DNA from: Haloplanus vescus
Lineage (GTDB): Archaea > Halobacteriota > Halobacteria > Halobacteriales > Haloferacaceae
Length of the DNA: 64,000 nucleotides
Direction of reading: 5' to 3'
NCBI RefSeq assembly: GCF_900107665.1
Contig: NZ_FNQT01000001.1
Coordinates: 660,398-724,397, forward strand
This document shows, one piece after another, positions 7,848 to 17,052 of this stretch. A program made the translations under genes and the position numbers. Under the pieces are notes generated by a model. It was not told the DNA's origin. It saw only the letters and a program-made list of their open reading frames with translations, and searched no databases. The stretch's first letter is position 1; the number at the start of each line of letters is the position of its first letter.

Positions 7848-8810
7848 ATGGTGTCGAGTCACGCGCTCAGGTATCTAGTCAAGCGACTCGGAGTCGGCGT
7901 GTTCATCGTATGGGCGGTGACGTTCCTCGTGTTCGGCCTGCTCCAGATCGCTCCCGGCTCGCCTGCCGACATCCTACTGGCAGGTGGCGTCGTCACCGAG
8001 GAGATGCGCCAGACCGTCATCCAGCAGTACAATCTCAACGAGCCGTGGCACGTCCAGTACCTTCTATGGCTGAAAGACGTCCTGACGGGCGACTTGGGCT
8101 ACTCGTTCGCCCAGCAGCGCCCGGTTGCGGCGCTCATCGCCGAACGGTGGGCGATCACGGCCCAAATCGTGACGCTGAGCATGGTACTCGCGACGCTGCT
8201 GTCCATTCCGACGGGCATCGTTGCCGGCTACAAACACGGCTCGCGGCTGGACCGCGTGCTGACCGTCCTCGCCATCGTCGGCGTCAGCGTTCCGGTGTTC
8301 GTCAGCGGCGTGCTGGCGATTCTGGTCTTCTCGTTCCACCTGAACGTGCTCCCGTCGAGCGGTGCCGGCTCCGGCGTCGTCGGGCGCCTCACACATCTGT
8401 TCGTCCCTTCGCTGCTGTTGGGGGGGACAATCGGCGCCCTGATGTTTCGGATGATGCGGTCGGGAATGCGGGACGTACTCGAGAAAGACTACATGGAGAC
8501 CTGCGTCGCGATGGGACTGCCGACCCGGAGGATAGTCCTGAAGCACGCGACCATCAACGCGCTCGCCCCGGTACTGACGGTGTCGGGGCTGTGGATCGGC
8601 TTTCTCATCGTCTACGCGATGGTCGTCGAGTACGTGTTCGGCATGGGTGGATTGGGCCGTCTCATCATCCATGCCGTCCAAGCACAGGACGCGCCAGTCG
8701 TGCTGGCGGGAACCATCATCACCGCGGTCGTGTTCGTCGTCTCGAACATCGTCGTCGACTTCCTCTATACGAAGATCGACCCGCGGATCACCATCGGAGG
8801 ACAGACCTGA
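7848..8810 (+). CDS. ABC transporter permease, DppB/OppB type
   Basis: This 320-residue inner-membrane permease has an N-terminal segment RYLVKRLGVGVFIVWAVTFL typical of DppB, six predicted helices and the EAA-like loop (ETCVAMGLPTRRIVLKHATI) that docks with the ATPases. It begins 2 bases after the stop of the binding-protein gene, indicating co-transcription. It should pair with the next gene as the heterodimeric channel of a peptide/nickel-type importer. The length is normal for the family. Confidence 0.92.
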   Translation: MVSSHALRYLVKRLGVGVFIVWAVTFLVFGLLQIAPGSPADILLAGGVVTEEMRQTVIQQYNLNEPWHVQYLLWLKDVLTGDLGYSFAQQRPVAALIAERWAITAQIVTLSMVLATLLSIPTGIVAGYKHGSRLDRVLTVLAIVGVSVPVFVSGVLAILVFSFHLNVLPSSGAGSGVVGRLTHLFVPSLLLGGTIGALMFRMMRSGMRDVLEKDYMETCVAMGLPTRRIVLKHATINALAPVLTVSGLWIGFLIVYAMVVEYVFGMGGLGRLIIHAVQAQDAPVVLAGTIITAVVFVVSNIVVDFLYTKIDPRITIGGQT

Positions 8811-8849
8811 CATGAGCCATCGGAGCACTCACTCGCAGGAGGAATCGAC

Positions 8850-9761
8850 ATGAGCCAGGAGTCAACAGACGTCGCTGTCACCGGCAGCGCACGCCGCTCT
8901 CGCGTCATCGGTGGCGTGACCAACGGGTGGCGCATGATCAGAGCCAACCCGCTCTCGACGGTCGGATTTTGCATCGTGCTCGGGCTGATATTCGTGGCCA
9001 TCTTCGCCCCGGTGCTGGCCCCGTACTCACCGAGCGCGCAGGACCTCGACGACACGCTCGCGCCACCGAGTGCCGACCATCCCTTCGGCACCGACAATAC
9101 GGGGCGCGATATCTTCTCGCGCATCGTCTTCGGGACGCGATACGCCATCGCAATCGCGGTGGTCGTCGTCACACTCGAAACGGTCGTCGGCGTCAGTCTC
9201 GGCCTCGTCGCCGGATATTACAGGGGACGCGTCGACGAGACGGTGATGCGCGGCCTCGACGTACTGGTGTCGATCCCGCCACTGTTGTTGGCGATGGTCA
9301 TCGTCACCACGTTCGGCATCAACATCTGGAACGCGATGCTCGCCATCGGCATCGTCTACGTCCCGATGATGTCGCGAACGGTCAGGTCGTCGGCGCTGTC
9401 GATACGAGAGGAGACGTACGTCCGCGCCGCAGAGGGACTGGGCTACGACAGCAAGCGAGTCATGCTGAAACACATGCTCCCCAACGCGGTGCCGCCCATC
9501 GTCGTCCTCGGGACGACCGACGTGGCGTACGCCCTCATCGACGTGGCGACGCTGAGCTTCCTTGGCCTCGGCATCCAACCACCCAAACCCTCGTGGGGCG
9601 CGATGGCCAACGCCGCCCGCGAGTATATCCTCGTCACGCCGTGGCCAATCGTCTTCCCGACACTCGCTATCGCCATCGCGGTGCTGGGGTTCAACCTCCT
9701 CGGCATGGGACTGCGTGAAACGCTGTTGTACGGCGAGGACCGCGACGAGGTGGTCGAATGA
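8850..9761 (+). CDS. ABC transporter permease, DppC/OppC type
   Basis: This 303-residue permease has the DppC N-terminal signature (an early helix followed by FAPVLAPYSP and HPFGTDNTGRDIFSRI) and a cytoplasmic EAA loop (YVRAAEGLGYDSKRVMLKHMLPN). It starts 39 bases after DppB; an upstream ATG at 8812 runs on to only a short frame, so ATG 8850 is preferred. Its end overlaps the next start by 4 bases (ATGA), so translation is probably coupled with the ATPase gene. Confidence 0.92.
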   Translation: MSQESTDVAVTGSARRSRVIGGVTNGWRMIRANPLSTVGFCIVLGLIFVAIFAPVLAPYSPSAQDLDDTLAPPSADHPFGTDNTGRDIFSRIVFGTRYAIAIAVVVVTLETVVGVSLGLVAGYYRGRVDETVMRGLDVLVSIPPLLLAMVIVTTFGINIWNAMLAIGIVYVPMMSRTVRSSALSIREETYVRAAEGLGYDSKRVMLKHMLPNAVPPIVVLGTTDVAYALIDVATLSFLGLGIQPPKPSWGAMANAAREYILVTPWPIVFPTLAIAIAVLGFNLLGMGLRETLLYGEDRDEVVE

Positions 9762-10825
9762 CGGCACCGTTGCTCGACGTCGACCGTCTCAGCACGCATT
9801 ATCAGACGCCTACGGGGCCGGTCAAGGCTGTCGAGGACAACTCACTCACTCTCGAGGAGGGCGAAGTGCTCGGCGTCGTCGGCGAATCGGGGTCCGGAAA
9901 ATCGACGTTGCTGCGCTCGGTGATGGGGCTGGTCGAAGACCCCGGCGAAATCGTCGAGGGAAGCGTCGAGTACCGCGGACGCGAGCTGACGACGATGTCG
10001 GACGCCGAGCTTCGGAAACTCCGGGGCAACGATATCAGCTTCATCTTCCAGGAACCGACGGCACACCTCAATCCAGCGTACACCGTCGGCGACCAGATTA
10101 CGGACGTACTCGAGGCCCACACTGACCTCGATTCCGACGAACGGTGGGAGCGGGTCTACGACCTGCTCGGTCGGCTGGGCATTCCCTCGCCTCGTGAGCG
10201 CGCCGAGGCGTATCCGCACGAATTCAGCGGCGGGATGGCCCAGCGCGTCTGCATCGCGATGGCGCTGGCCTGTGACCCCGACCTGTTGCTCGCGGACGAA
10301 CCGACATCGGCGCTCGACGTGACCATCCAGGCCCAGATTATCGACCTTCTGTCCGACCTGCAGGAGGACCTCGGCCTGTCGATTCTGTGGGTAACCCACG
10401 ACATGGGCGTCGTAGCCGAAACCTGTGACACGATGGCTGTCATGTACGCGGGCAACGTCGTCGAGTACGGACCGGTCGAGTCGGTGTTCGCGGAGCCGAG
10501 CCACCCCTACACCGAGGCGTTGCTTCGGACGGTCCCGAGCCACCTCGACACCGAGCCCCGGTTCGACACCATCGAGGGCTCACCACCAGACCTCCAAAAT
10601 CTTCCCGACGGCTGTGTCTTCAGGGAGCGCTGCCCGGACGAGATGGAGGCGTGCAGCGCGCGACGACCGCCGTACTACGAACTCAGCGAGGAACGCCTGT
10701 CGAAATGCTTCCTACACGAGGGCTGTTCGACCCGTCCGTCGTCGCCGAGTGCCCCCGACCCGACCGCCCTCGACGACGTCACTGCAGACGGTGGACAGCT
10801 GACGGACCCGGAGGGAGAACGATGA
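9758..10825 (+). CDS. ABC transporter ATP-binding protein, DppD/OppD type
   Basis: This 355-residue ATPase powers the importer. The Walker A motif is GESGSGKST (42-50), the signature is FSGGMAQR (about 158-165), and Walker B with its catalytic Glu is LLLADEPTSALD. The C-terminal oligopeptide/dipeptide domain carries the Cys-rich CVFRERCPDEMEAC segment known from the family, which may bind an Fe-S cluster or metal. The tail after it is a longer, Pro/Ser-rich stretch. It overlaps neighbours on both sides by 4 bases. Confidence 0.93.
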   Translation: MTAPLLDVDRLSTHYQTPTGPVKAVEDNSLTLEEGEVLGVVGESGSGKSTLLRSVMGLVEDPGEIVEGSVEYRGRELTTMSDAELRKLRGNDISFIFQEPTAHLNPAYTVGDQITDVLEAHTDLDSDERWERVYDLLGRLGIPSPRERAEAYPHEFSGGMAQRVCIAMALACDPDLLLADEPTSALDVTIQAQIIDLLSDLQEDLGLSILWVTHDMGVVAETCDTMAVMYAGNVVEYGPVESVFAEPSHPYTEALLRTVPSHLDTEPRFDTIEGSPPDLQNLPDGCVFRERCPDEMEACSARRPPYYELSEERLSKCFLHEGCSTRPSSPSAPDPTALDDVTADGGQLTDPEGER

Positions 10826-11790
10826 CGCTGCTCGAAGTCCAAGGGCTCAAAAAGCACTTCCCCCTCGAAGAGGGGCTACTGAGCGGGTTGCTGGGCGACG
10901 ACCGTGCGGTGAAGGCCGTCGACGGCGTCGACTTCAGCGTCGATGCCGGCGAAGCGCTCACCCTCGTCGGTGAATCTGGCTGCGGCAAGACCACGTCGGT
11001 CCTTTCGGCGCTTCGTCACCAGGACCCCACCGACGGACTGGTGCGGTTCAAGGGCAAAGACATCGCTACGTACAACAAGAAAGCGCTTCGCAGCGAGGCG
11101 CAACTCATCTATCAGGACCAGCAGGACACCCTCAACCCGACGATGTCCGTCGGTGAGGCTATCGCGGAGGCCATCCGCGTCCACGACATCGTTCCCGACG
11201 ACGAGGTAGACGCGCGCGTCGACGAACTGCTCGAACGCGTGGGTATCGCGCCCAGCGACAAACACCAGCGTCCCTCGGCGTTCAGCGGCGGCCAGAAACA
11301 GCGTATCGCCATCGCGCGGGCGCTGGCGGTCGAGCCGTCGCTGCTCGTCGCCGACGAACCGGTATCTGGGTTGGACGTATCCGTCCAGGCCCAGATACTC
11401 AATCGGCTTATGGACCTGCAAGAGGAGTTCGGGCTCGGGCTCATCTACGTCACCCACAACCTCGGCATCGCTCGAAAGATCAGCGATACGATCGGGGTGA
11501 TGTATCTCGGACAGATAGTCGAGTACGGCGACGTGGACGATATTTTCGAAGACCCACAGCACCCGTACACGCAGGCGTTGCTCTCCGCGAATCCGATTCC
11601 CGACCCCACTGCAGACCGGGAACGAATCGTCCTCCAAGGCGATATGCCAGACCCGATAGACGTGGACGAACACGGCTGTGCGTTCGCACCACGGTGTCCG
11701 GAGGCGACCGAGGAGTGCGAGACGGCCGAGATGGGTCTGGAACCGTTCGAGGACGACGAGGGTCATCTGGTGGACTGCATCCACCGGTAG
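10822..11790 (+). CDS. ABC transporter ATP-binding protein, DppF/OppF type
   Basis: This 322-residue second ATPase of the importer starts at ATG 10822, overlapping the DppD stop (ATGA); the upstream in-frame extension is only a shadow of DppD. Walker A is GESGCGKT (50-57), the signature is FSGGQKQR, and Walker B is LLVADEPVSGLD. The C-terminal CAFAPRCPEATEEC motif matches the oligo/dipeptide domain. It closes the operon, which runs from 6193 to 11790 without a gap above 40 bases. Confidence 0.93.
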   Translation: MTLLEVQGLKKHFPLEEGLLSGLLGDDRAVKAVDGVDFSVDAGEALTLVGESGCGKTTSVLSALRHQDPTDGLVRFKGKDIATYNKKALRSEAQLIYQDQQDTLNPTMSVGEAIAEAIRVHDIVPDDEVDARVDELLERVGIAPSDKHQRPSAFSGGQKQRIAIARALAVEPSLLVADEPVSGLDVSVQAQILNRLMDLQEEFGLGLIYVTHNLGIARKISDTIGVMYLGQIVEYGDVDDIFEDPQHPYTQALLSANPIPDPTADRERIVLQGDMPDPIDVDEHGCAFAPRCPEATEECETAEMGLEPFEDDEGHLVDCIHR

Positions 11791-11820
11791 TCGCTGTACA
11801 GAAAGAGCAGCGGCCGGATA

Positions 11821-13047
11821 TTACGCCGGCTGTTCGACCGAGAGGGCATCCGCGGCCTGTTCGGCCTCGTGCTGGACGAGGTAGGCCCGGTCGTCGGTGT
11901 ACTCGGCGGCGGCGTCGAGTGCGCGCTCGGTGCCGATCTGTCGGAGCGCCCACGCCGCGGCGGCGCGGGTCTCGTCGTCCTCGTCGTCGGCGAGCGTGTC
12001 GGCCAGCGGGTCGATGGCCCGCGTGTCGCCGATGAGGCCGAGTGCGCGCGCAGCGTGGGGCCGAATCTGCTCGTTCTCGGCGACGAGTTTGTTGGCGATG
12101 GGGCCGGTAGCCTCCTCGCTGCCGATTTCGCCGAGCGCCTTGAACGTCACCTTCTGGAGGCCGGGATCGGAGTCAGCGTCGACGTACTCGACGAGCGTGT
12201 CGACGGCGTCGGTCGCGGCCATCTTACCGAGCGCACGGATGCCGGGTTCGTCGCGCTTGCCCGCGCGCTGGTTCATCTCGTCGAAGGCCGCTTCGTCGTT
12301 CATCCGCGTGAGGGCTTCGAGGCAGTGGCGCTCCATGAAGTCGGACTGGAAACTGTCGAGCGCGAGCAGGACCATCTCGACGTTACCCTGCTGTTCCCAC
12401 TCCTTGAGCGCGGCCCACTCGGGCGGGTAGTCCTTGTAGTGGCCGAGCACGTCGTAGAACCCCTCCGCGCGGAGCTGCTCGTGAGTCTCCAGGTCGTCCC
12501 ACTCCTCGGCGTCCTCCAGTCCGCTGGCGAGTGCGTCGGTGTGGTCAAGCAGCGTCGCGATAGTGTCGGCGTCGTCGTCGGGGTCGAGTCCCGCCTCGGC
12601 GACGGCCTCGGCCGCAGCGTCGAGGGCGTCGGCGTCGTCGCCGGTGAGGTCGACGCCGAGCGTCTCGGCCACGTCCGCGACGAACGATTCGACGGCGGCG
12701 GCCGTCTCGCCTTCGCCGTCCTCGGTCCAGCGCGTGTCGGTGAGCGTCGCCGTCGCGTCCTCGATGGCGTCGACCACGTCGGTGTCGTAGGGCCCACGAG
12801 CCTCGTCGAGGTCGTCACGGAGGCCGTCGAGGCGGTCCTGTAACTCCTCGGCGGGGTCGTCCTCGTCGTCGTCCTCGGGGCTGGGGAGGTTGGCGTCCTC
12901 CAGGTCGGCGGCGATGTCGTCCAGCTGTGCCTCGACGTCGTCGAGGTCGGCTTCGGTCTCGGCGGCGTCGAGGGCCTCGGCCGCCTCGTCGAGGCGCGAG
13001 TCGAGGGTCTCGGCTGGGAGGTCGGTCTCGTCGTCCCCGTCAGTCAT
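11821..13047 (-). CDS. HEAT-repeat protein with acidic N-terminal region
   Basis: This 408-residue protein starts at ATG 13047 (MTDGDDETD); an earlier ATG at 13074 is possible. Residues 1-180 are highly acidic with Ala/Asp/Leu-rich helices, probably coiled coil. The C-terminal half (about 240-400) holds PBS-lyase-type HEAT repeats with units such as RPHAARALGLIGDTRAIDPL and TRAAAAWALRQIG. Such repeats usually mediate protein-protein binding; no enzymatic motif is visible. It is convergent with the ABC operon, with only 30 bases between stops. Confidence 0.8.
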   Translation of the reverse strand: MTDGDDETDLPAETLDSRLDEAAEALDAAETEADLDDVEAQLDDIAADLEDANLPSPEDDDEDDPAEELQDRLDGLRDDLDEARGPYDTDVVDAIEDATATLTDTRWTEDGEGETAAAVESFVADVAETLGVDLTGDDADALDAAAEAVAEAGLDPDDDADTIATLLDHTDALASGLEDAEEWDDLETHEQLRAEGFYDVLGHYKDYPPEWAALKEWEQQGNVEMVLLALDSFQSDFMERHCLEALTRMNDEAAFDEMNQRAGKRDEPGIRALGKMAATDAVDTLVEYVDADSDPGLQKVTFKALGEIGSEEATGPIANKLVAENEQIRPHAARALGLIGDTRAIDPLADTLADDEDDETRAAAAWALRQIGTERALDAAAEYTDDRAYLVQHEAEQAADALSVEQPA

Positions 13048-13135
13048 ACGCGTACACTCGGTGTGACTGTCCAAAGAGCGTTTCCATTACTCCCGACAGA
13101 CAACAACCATTACCGCTCACCGCGTAGGGAGGGTG

Positions 13136-14068
13136 ATGCGACTTTCGTCCCTCCCGACTCGATCGCTCGCCGTCACCGCCGTGGTCCTCGCGCTCGTCGT
13201 GAGTGCGGCGGGCGTCGGGGTCGCCCTCGACGACTCGCGCGACGCCCCGTCAGACACCAGCTCACCCGTTCGCGTGTACGTGAGCGAATCACTCGACATC
13301 TCCGACGCCCAGCTCTCCGGCGGCGGCACGGTCGGCACTGAGCAGACGACGTTCGTCTCGGCGTCCGGCGACGACGTGTTCACCGTCGACCCGGAGGATG
13401 CCGACTTCGACGGTATCTCTCCGGGGTCGTACGACGCCGAGAGCGACAACGACAGTCGGGCCGACCTGCGCGTCATCCAGCCACGAATCAGTGACTTCGA
13501 CGTGCGCAACGAACGCGGCGTCGACATCGCTGGCGACACCGTCAGCGCCACCGACTTCGAAGAGGTCCGCCTTACCGTGGAGTATAACTTCGCCGACGCG
13601 GACTACCTCGAAGTGACCGTCGAGACACCCGGCGGCGTCGACCTCGCCGGCAATCGCCGAATCACCTCCAGCGGTGGGAGTGTCACCATCGACACGAGCG
13701 GTGCCGAAGCCGGCACCTACCGCATCAGCGTCGAAGGCGGCGACATCGAGGCCGGCGCGGCGTCGACGACGGTGACCGTCGCCGGCGGGGCAGAGTCGAC
13801 GGCGACACCGAAGCCGACGGCGACGCCGAGACCGACCGCCACCGCGACCGAACGCCCGACGCCGGAACCGACCGCGACGGCGACCGCCACGTCGACAGCG
13901 ACTCCGACCCCCACACCCGAGCCGACCGCGACGGCGACGGTGACCCCCACCGCGACGGCGACAGCCACCCCGACCACGACCACCAGTGATGGTCCCGGCT
14001 TCGGCCCCGTCGTCGCGGTGGTAGCACTCGTCGGCGCGGCGCTCGCGGCAATCCGCCGCCGCGACTGA
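13136..14068 (+). CDS. PGF-CTERM secreted surface protein with Thr/Pro-rich stalk
   Basis: This 310-residue protein has an N-terminal signal peptide (MRLSSLPTRSLAVTAVVLAL), a beta-rich extracellular domain (about 40-220), and a long Thr-Pro-Ala low-complexity stalk (about 220-280) that is probably O-glycosylated. Its C terminus is DGPGFGP, a hydrophobic helix and RRRD. That tripartite tail is the PGF-CTERM signal recognised by the archaeosortase ArtA, which replaces the tail with a lipid anchor. ATG 13136 was chosen over the GTG one codon earlier; a GGGAGGG stretch precedes it. The binding partner or role of the globular domain is unknown. Confidence 0.8.
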   Translation: MRLSSLPTRSLAVTAVVLALVVSAAGVGVALDDSRDAPSDTSSPVRVYVSESLDISDAQLSGGGTVGTEQTTFVSASGDDVFTVDPEDADFDGISPGSYDAESDNDSRADLRVIQPRISDFDVRNERGVDIAGDTVSATDFEEVRLTVEYNFADADYLEVTVETPGGVDLAGNRRITSSGGSVTIDTSGAEAGTYRISVEGGDIEAGAASTTVTVAGGAESTATPKPTATPRPTATATERPTPEPTATATATSTATPTPTPEPTATATVTPTATATATPTTTTSDGPGFGPVVAVVALVGAALAAIRRRD

Positions 14069-14110
14069 CTGCCCGGCAGTCTAATCCGAAGCCAGACCGT
14101 ACGGCCGTCC

Positions 14111-14710
14111 ATGCCGAACCGTGACGACGAGGACCTGGCAGACCTACTCGCCGAACTGGAGCGGACGCTGACCGACCTCCGGGCCGCCGTCGACGACGAC
14201 GTCCGGCGGCAGCGCCGTCCGCCGACGCCCCGCGAGATGCTCCGTCTCACCGAGGAGTACACGCTCCCGACGATAATCGCGCTCCTCGAAGCCACGGTGC
14301 AGTCGCTCGAACTCCTTCGGGCCGTGTTGCGCCTCTCCGACCCGGAACGGACGGGCGAGCGACTCCGCGACCAACTGTCGACGCGAGAGCGTGGCCCGAC
14401 CGATGCGACGCTCAGGGCGGCAGTCACGGACTTGCGTGACGCACTGACGGGGGCAGACCTCCCAGAGGATTCGGCGGCGTCGTCGGTCGTCGCCGACGCT
14501 CGGGAGTTGACCGCGACCATCGAGGAACGACTGCGTGAGATGGAGGACGAACGCGCCGCGGACGACGCGACAGAAGCCGAGTCACGGGGTGTCGACATCG
14601 ACGTCGACAGCGATATCGACGATATCGACGACAGCGAGGCCGACGACAGCGATATCGACGCGGAACTCGAATCGATACGGGAGTCGGTCGAAGACGAAAA
14701 CGACCAGTAG
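14111..14710 (+). CDS. Conserved haloarchaeal protein of unknown function
   Basis: This 199-residue acidic protein is predicted to be almost entirely helical, with coiled-coil-like heptads in the first 60 residues (LADLLAELERTLTDLRAAVDDDV). There is a conserved-looking central segment PPTPREMLRLTEEYTLPTIIALLEATVQSLELLRAVLR (about 40-75) and a very Asp-rich tail with repeated D-I-D units. No membrane segment or catalytic motif is visible. It is followed by the convergent wHTH gene with a 1-base gap. I do not recognise a function. Confidence 0.7.
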   Translation: MPNRDDEDLADLLAELERTLTDLRAAVDDDVRRQRRPPTPREMLRLTEEYTLPTIIALLEATVQSLELLRAVLRLSDPERTGERLRDQLSTRERGPTDATLRAAVTDLRDALTGADLPEDSAASSVVADARELTATIEERLREMEDERAADDATEAESRGVDIDVDSDIDDIDDSEADDSDIDAELESIRESVEDENDQ

Positions 14711-14711
14711 C

Positions 14712-14957
14712 CTACGAGGCCGACGCGGGGACGTACTCGCCGTCGACGTGGTCGACCAGTCCGCGCTCCGACAGCGTCTCCAGCACGGGGAACAGGGTGA
14801 GCTTCGACATGTCGAGGCTCGCGTGTAGGTCGTCGACGGTCGCGCCGTCCGAGACGGCGACGAACAGGTACACGAGTTTGGACTCGCTAGCGGTCAGCTC
14901 GTTCGGAACGTCGAAGGAAGTGGGGGGTCGACCGCGTATCGTCTGTGTCTCGGGCAT
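14712..14957 (-). CDS. Small winged-helix DNA-binding protein
   Basis: This protein of about 81 residues has a winged helix-turn-helix pattern: a helix (SESKLVYLFVAVS), a TrmB/MarR-like recognition region (TVDDLHASLDMSKLTLFPVLETLSERGLV) and a beta wing (DHVDGEYVPA). ATG 14957 was preferred because a TATA-like GTTATATATTG lies about 40-50 bases upstream. An upstream TTG would add 14 residues but sits too close to that box. It reads away from the PHA locus and could be a regulator of it or of an unlinked gene; the target is unknown. Confidence 0.65.
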   Translation of the reverse strand: MPETQTIRGRPPTSFDVPNELTASESKLVYLFVAVSDGATVDDLHASLDMSKLTLFPVLETLSERGLVDHVDGEYVPASAS

Positions 14958-15105
14958 CTCGTCTGAATTGTCAATCGCATATGCAATAAACGCTTTCAAT
15001 ATATAACCTATACTATCGAAATACCTAGTATGTGCTAGAATGCCTCATACAGATACTGCGTATGTTCGAAGGCCACGCCTGCGAGCACCGAAAAGAGCGC
15101 GACGG

Positions 15106-16473
15106 CTATGACGTTCGCTCGGTCGCGGCCTCGATCCAGCGGCGGATGCGACCCTCGTCGATACCGGCTTCCTGTGAGAGGACGGCAGGTTCGGCGTCGG
15201 CGAGGTCCTCGACGGAGACGATGCCAGCGCCTTCGAGTCGCGAGGCGTAGGCGGGACCGACCCCGTCGAGTTCCTGTAGGTTCGTGACCGAAACGTCCTC
15301 GGCCGTCGTCTCTACGTCTTCGGTGACGGCGGCGTCGGGCGTCGCTTCCCCCGTGTCGACGGCGGACGGCTCCTCGGCGGCCACATCACCCGAGCGCTCG
15401 GCGAACCACTCGGCCACGGCGGGCCAGAGGTTCTCGTGGCTCGACCCCGATACCGAGAGGCCGATGTGGCCCGTGGAGAACTCCATGATTTCGGTGTCGT
15501 CGCTGGCGACCTGTTCGTTGAACGGCTTGCTCGCCTCCGGCGGGATGAGGTGGTCGTACTCGCCGATGACCTGAATCACGGGCATGGTGATGGCATCGAG
15601 GTCGACCCGTTCCCCGTTCAGTTCGAGTTCGTTCCGGTAGAGCTTGTTTTCCTGGTAGATGTCTTCGAGGAACTCGCAGTAGGCGGCGCCCGCGACGTCG
15701 ATGGGGTCGTTGAGCCACTTCTCCATGCGCGCGAAGTTCTCGACGAACTCGTCGTCGTCGATGTTGTCGTAGAGATTGCCGTACTTCGTGACGTAGTTGT
15801 GGACGGGGTCCATCAGCGCGAAGCCCACGTCGAGGAACTCGGCGGGGACGTTGCCGAACGTCTCCGCGATTGCGCGGGGATTGAACACGTCCTCGTCGCC
15901 CCACAGTTCGAGGATGCCGCCGGTGTCGTCGAAACACAGCCCCGCGGCCATCAAGCCGAGGTTCCGGACCTTCTCCGGATTGAGTGCAGCGTACATCACG
16001 CTCATCGTGCCGCCCATGCAGTAGCCGAGGAGGTTGATGGCGTCCTGTCCCGAGCGCTCGCGAACCTCGTCGACGCAGTTGTCGATGTAGCGGTTCACGT
16101 AGTCGTGCAGGGAGAGCGAGGTGTCGAGTTGGGACGGCTCCCCCCAGTCAATGAGATAGACGTCGAAGCCGGCTTCGAGCAAGCGGCGGACGACGCTCCG
16201 GTCTGGTTGGAGGTCGAGGATGTACGGCCGGTTGATGAGCGCGTAGACGAACAGAATCGGCACGTCGTGGCGCTCCTCCTCGGGCACGAGCGGTTCGTAG
16301 TGGAGGAGTTCGAGCTTGTTCTCGCGGTAGACCACGTCGCTGGGCGTCTCACCGACCTCCACGTCGGCCATGGTCTCAAGTCCGTCGGGGATGGCACCGA
16401 CGGAGGCCGTGTCGTCCGCGGCGCGCTCCCAGAGTTCGCGCTGGGCGTCCAGCGGGAAGGTGAAGGGGTTCAT
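15106..16473 (-). CDS. phaC: Class III poly(3-hydroxyalkanoate) synthase PhaC with HhH tail
   Basis: This 455-residue subunit polymerises 3-hydroxyacyl-CoA into PHA on the granule surface. It has an alpha/beta-hydrolase core with the lipase-like box GYCMGG (nucleophile Cys152), Asp307 (GEYDHLIPP) and His336 (TGHIGLS). The conserved LIDWGEPS (107-114) is typical of the family. After an Ala/Glu-rich linker (about 360-395), residues 397-455 form a helix-hairpin-helix module ([19 protein letters not shown]) as seen in DNA-binding proteins. Haloarchaeal PhaC proteins are known to carry a C-terminal extension. The start overlaps the phaE stop (ATGA), consistent with a PhaE-PhaC complex. Confidence 0.95.
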   Translation of the reverse strand: MNPFTFPLDAQRELWERAADDTASVGAIPDGLETMADVEVGETPSDVVYRENKLELLHYEPLVPEEERHDVPILFVYALINRPYILDLQPDRSVVRRLLEAGFDVYLIDWGEPSQLDTSLSLHDYVNRYIDNCVDEVRERSGQDAINLLGYCMGGTMSVMYAALNPEKVRNLGLMAAGLCFDDTGGILELWGDEDVFNPRAIAETFGNVPAEFLDVGFALMDPVHNYVTKYGNLYDNIDDDEFVENFARMEKWLNDPIDVAGAAYCEFLEDIYQENKLYRNELELNGERVDLDAITMPVIQVIGEYDHLIPPEASKPFNEQVASDDTEIMEFSTGHIGLSVSGSSHENLWPAVAEWFAERSGDVAAEEPSAVDTGEATPDAAVTEDVETTAEDVSVTNLQELDGVGPAYASRLEGAGIVSVEDLADAEPAVLSQEAGIDEGRIRRWIEAATERTS

Positions 16474-17012
16474 AGCTCGTCGAGCACCTGGTCGAGCTTC
16501 TGCTCGATGGCGTGTTGGCGACGCTCGAGTTCGACCAGTCGCTCACCGACTTCGCGCACGTCGCCGACGGTGGCGAAGTTGAGTGCGTGGAGCGTCTCCT
16601 CGGAGGCTTCGTCTATCTGCTGGCGCATGTTCATCGCCTCCTCGATGCTCTGACCCGTCGCCGCTGCGAAGGCCGTCGTCGTCATCATCTCCTTGAACGC
16701 CTCGTTGGCGGCCGAGAGCCAGATATCCTGAAACTCGTCGGGGTCGACGTCTTCGCCCTGGAACGCACTCCCCATGCGTTCGAACGACGTCTCGGCGGCG
16801 TCCATCCACGCCTCGTAGGCGTGCATCGACCCCTCGTACCCCTCCTGGATGCGTTCCTCCGACAGGTTGTCCTCCATCGAATCCATCCACGATTCGAGGA
16901 AGGCCGACTGTGCGTCGAGATTTCTGTCGAGTGCGTTCATGTACGTCTCAGTCATGCGCTCCAAGAACGCGTCCATCTCGCCGTCGAACGTGCCGCTAGC
17001 GTCGTTTGTCAT
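16470..17012 (-). CDS. phaE: PHA synthase subunit PhaE
   Basis: This 180-residue acidic, helical protein is the partner subunit that class III PhaC needs for activity. The sequence has the family's Met/Glu/Trp-rich helices ([28 protein letters not shown]) and ends in a likely coiled coil ([24 protein letters not shown]). ATG 17012 is preferred; the upstream in-frame start is a TTG three codons earlier. It lies between phaP and phaC on the same strand and overlaps phaC by 4 bases. Haloarchaeal PhaE is shorter than bacterial PhaE, as here. Confidence 0.9.
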   Translation of the reverse strand: MTNDASGTFDGEMDAFLERMTETYMNALDRNLDAQSAFLESWMDSMEDNLSEERIQEGYEGSMHAYEAWMDAAETSFERMGSAFQGEDVDPDEFQDIWLSAANEAFKEMMTTTAFAAATGQSIEEAMNMRQQIDEASEETLHALNFATVGDVREVGERLVELERRQHAIEQKLDQVLDEL

Positions 17013-17052
17013 GGTATGCAAATAATGGGCGGGTGGCGTGAAAACGCTCCGG

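Noticed and set aside
13790-13980. Possible tandem DNA repeat or CRISPR-like array
   Set aside because: The repetitiveness comes from codons for a Thr-Pro-Ala stalk within a real gene; units are irregular and lack spacers.
13717-14598. Long Ser/Arg/Val frame on the minus strand
   Set aside because: It is the shadow of the Thr/Pro-rich stalk of the PGF-CTERM protein and the gene after it.
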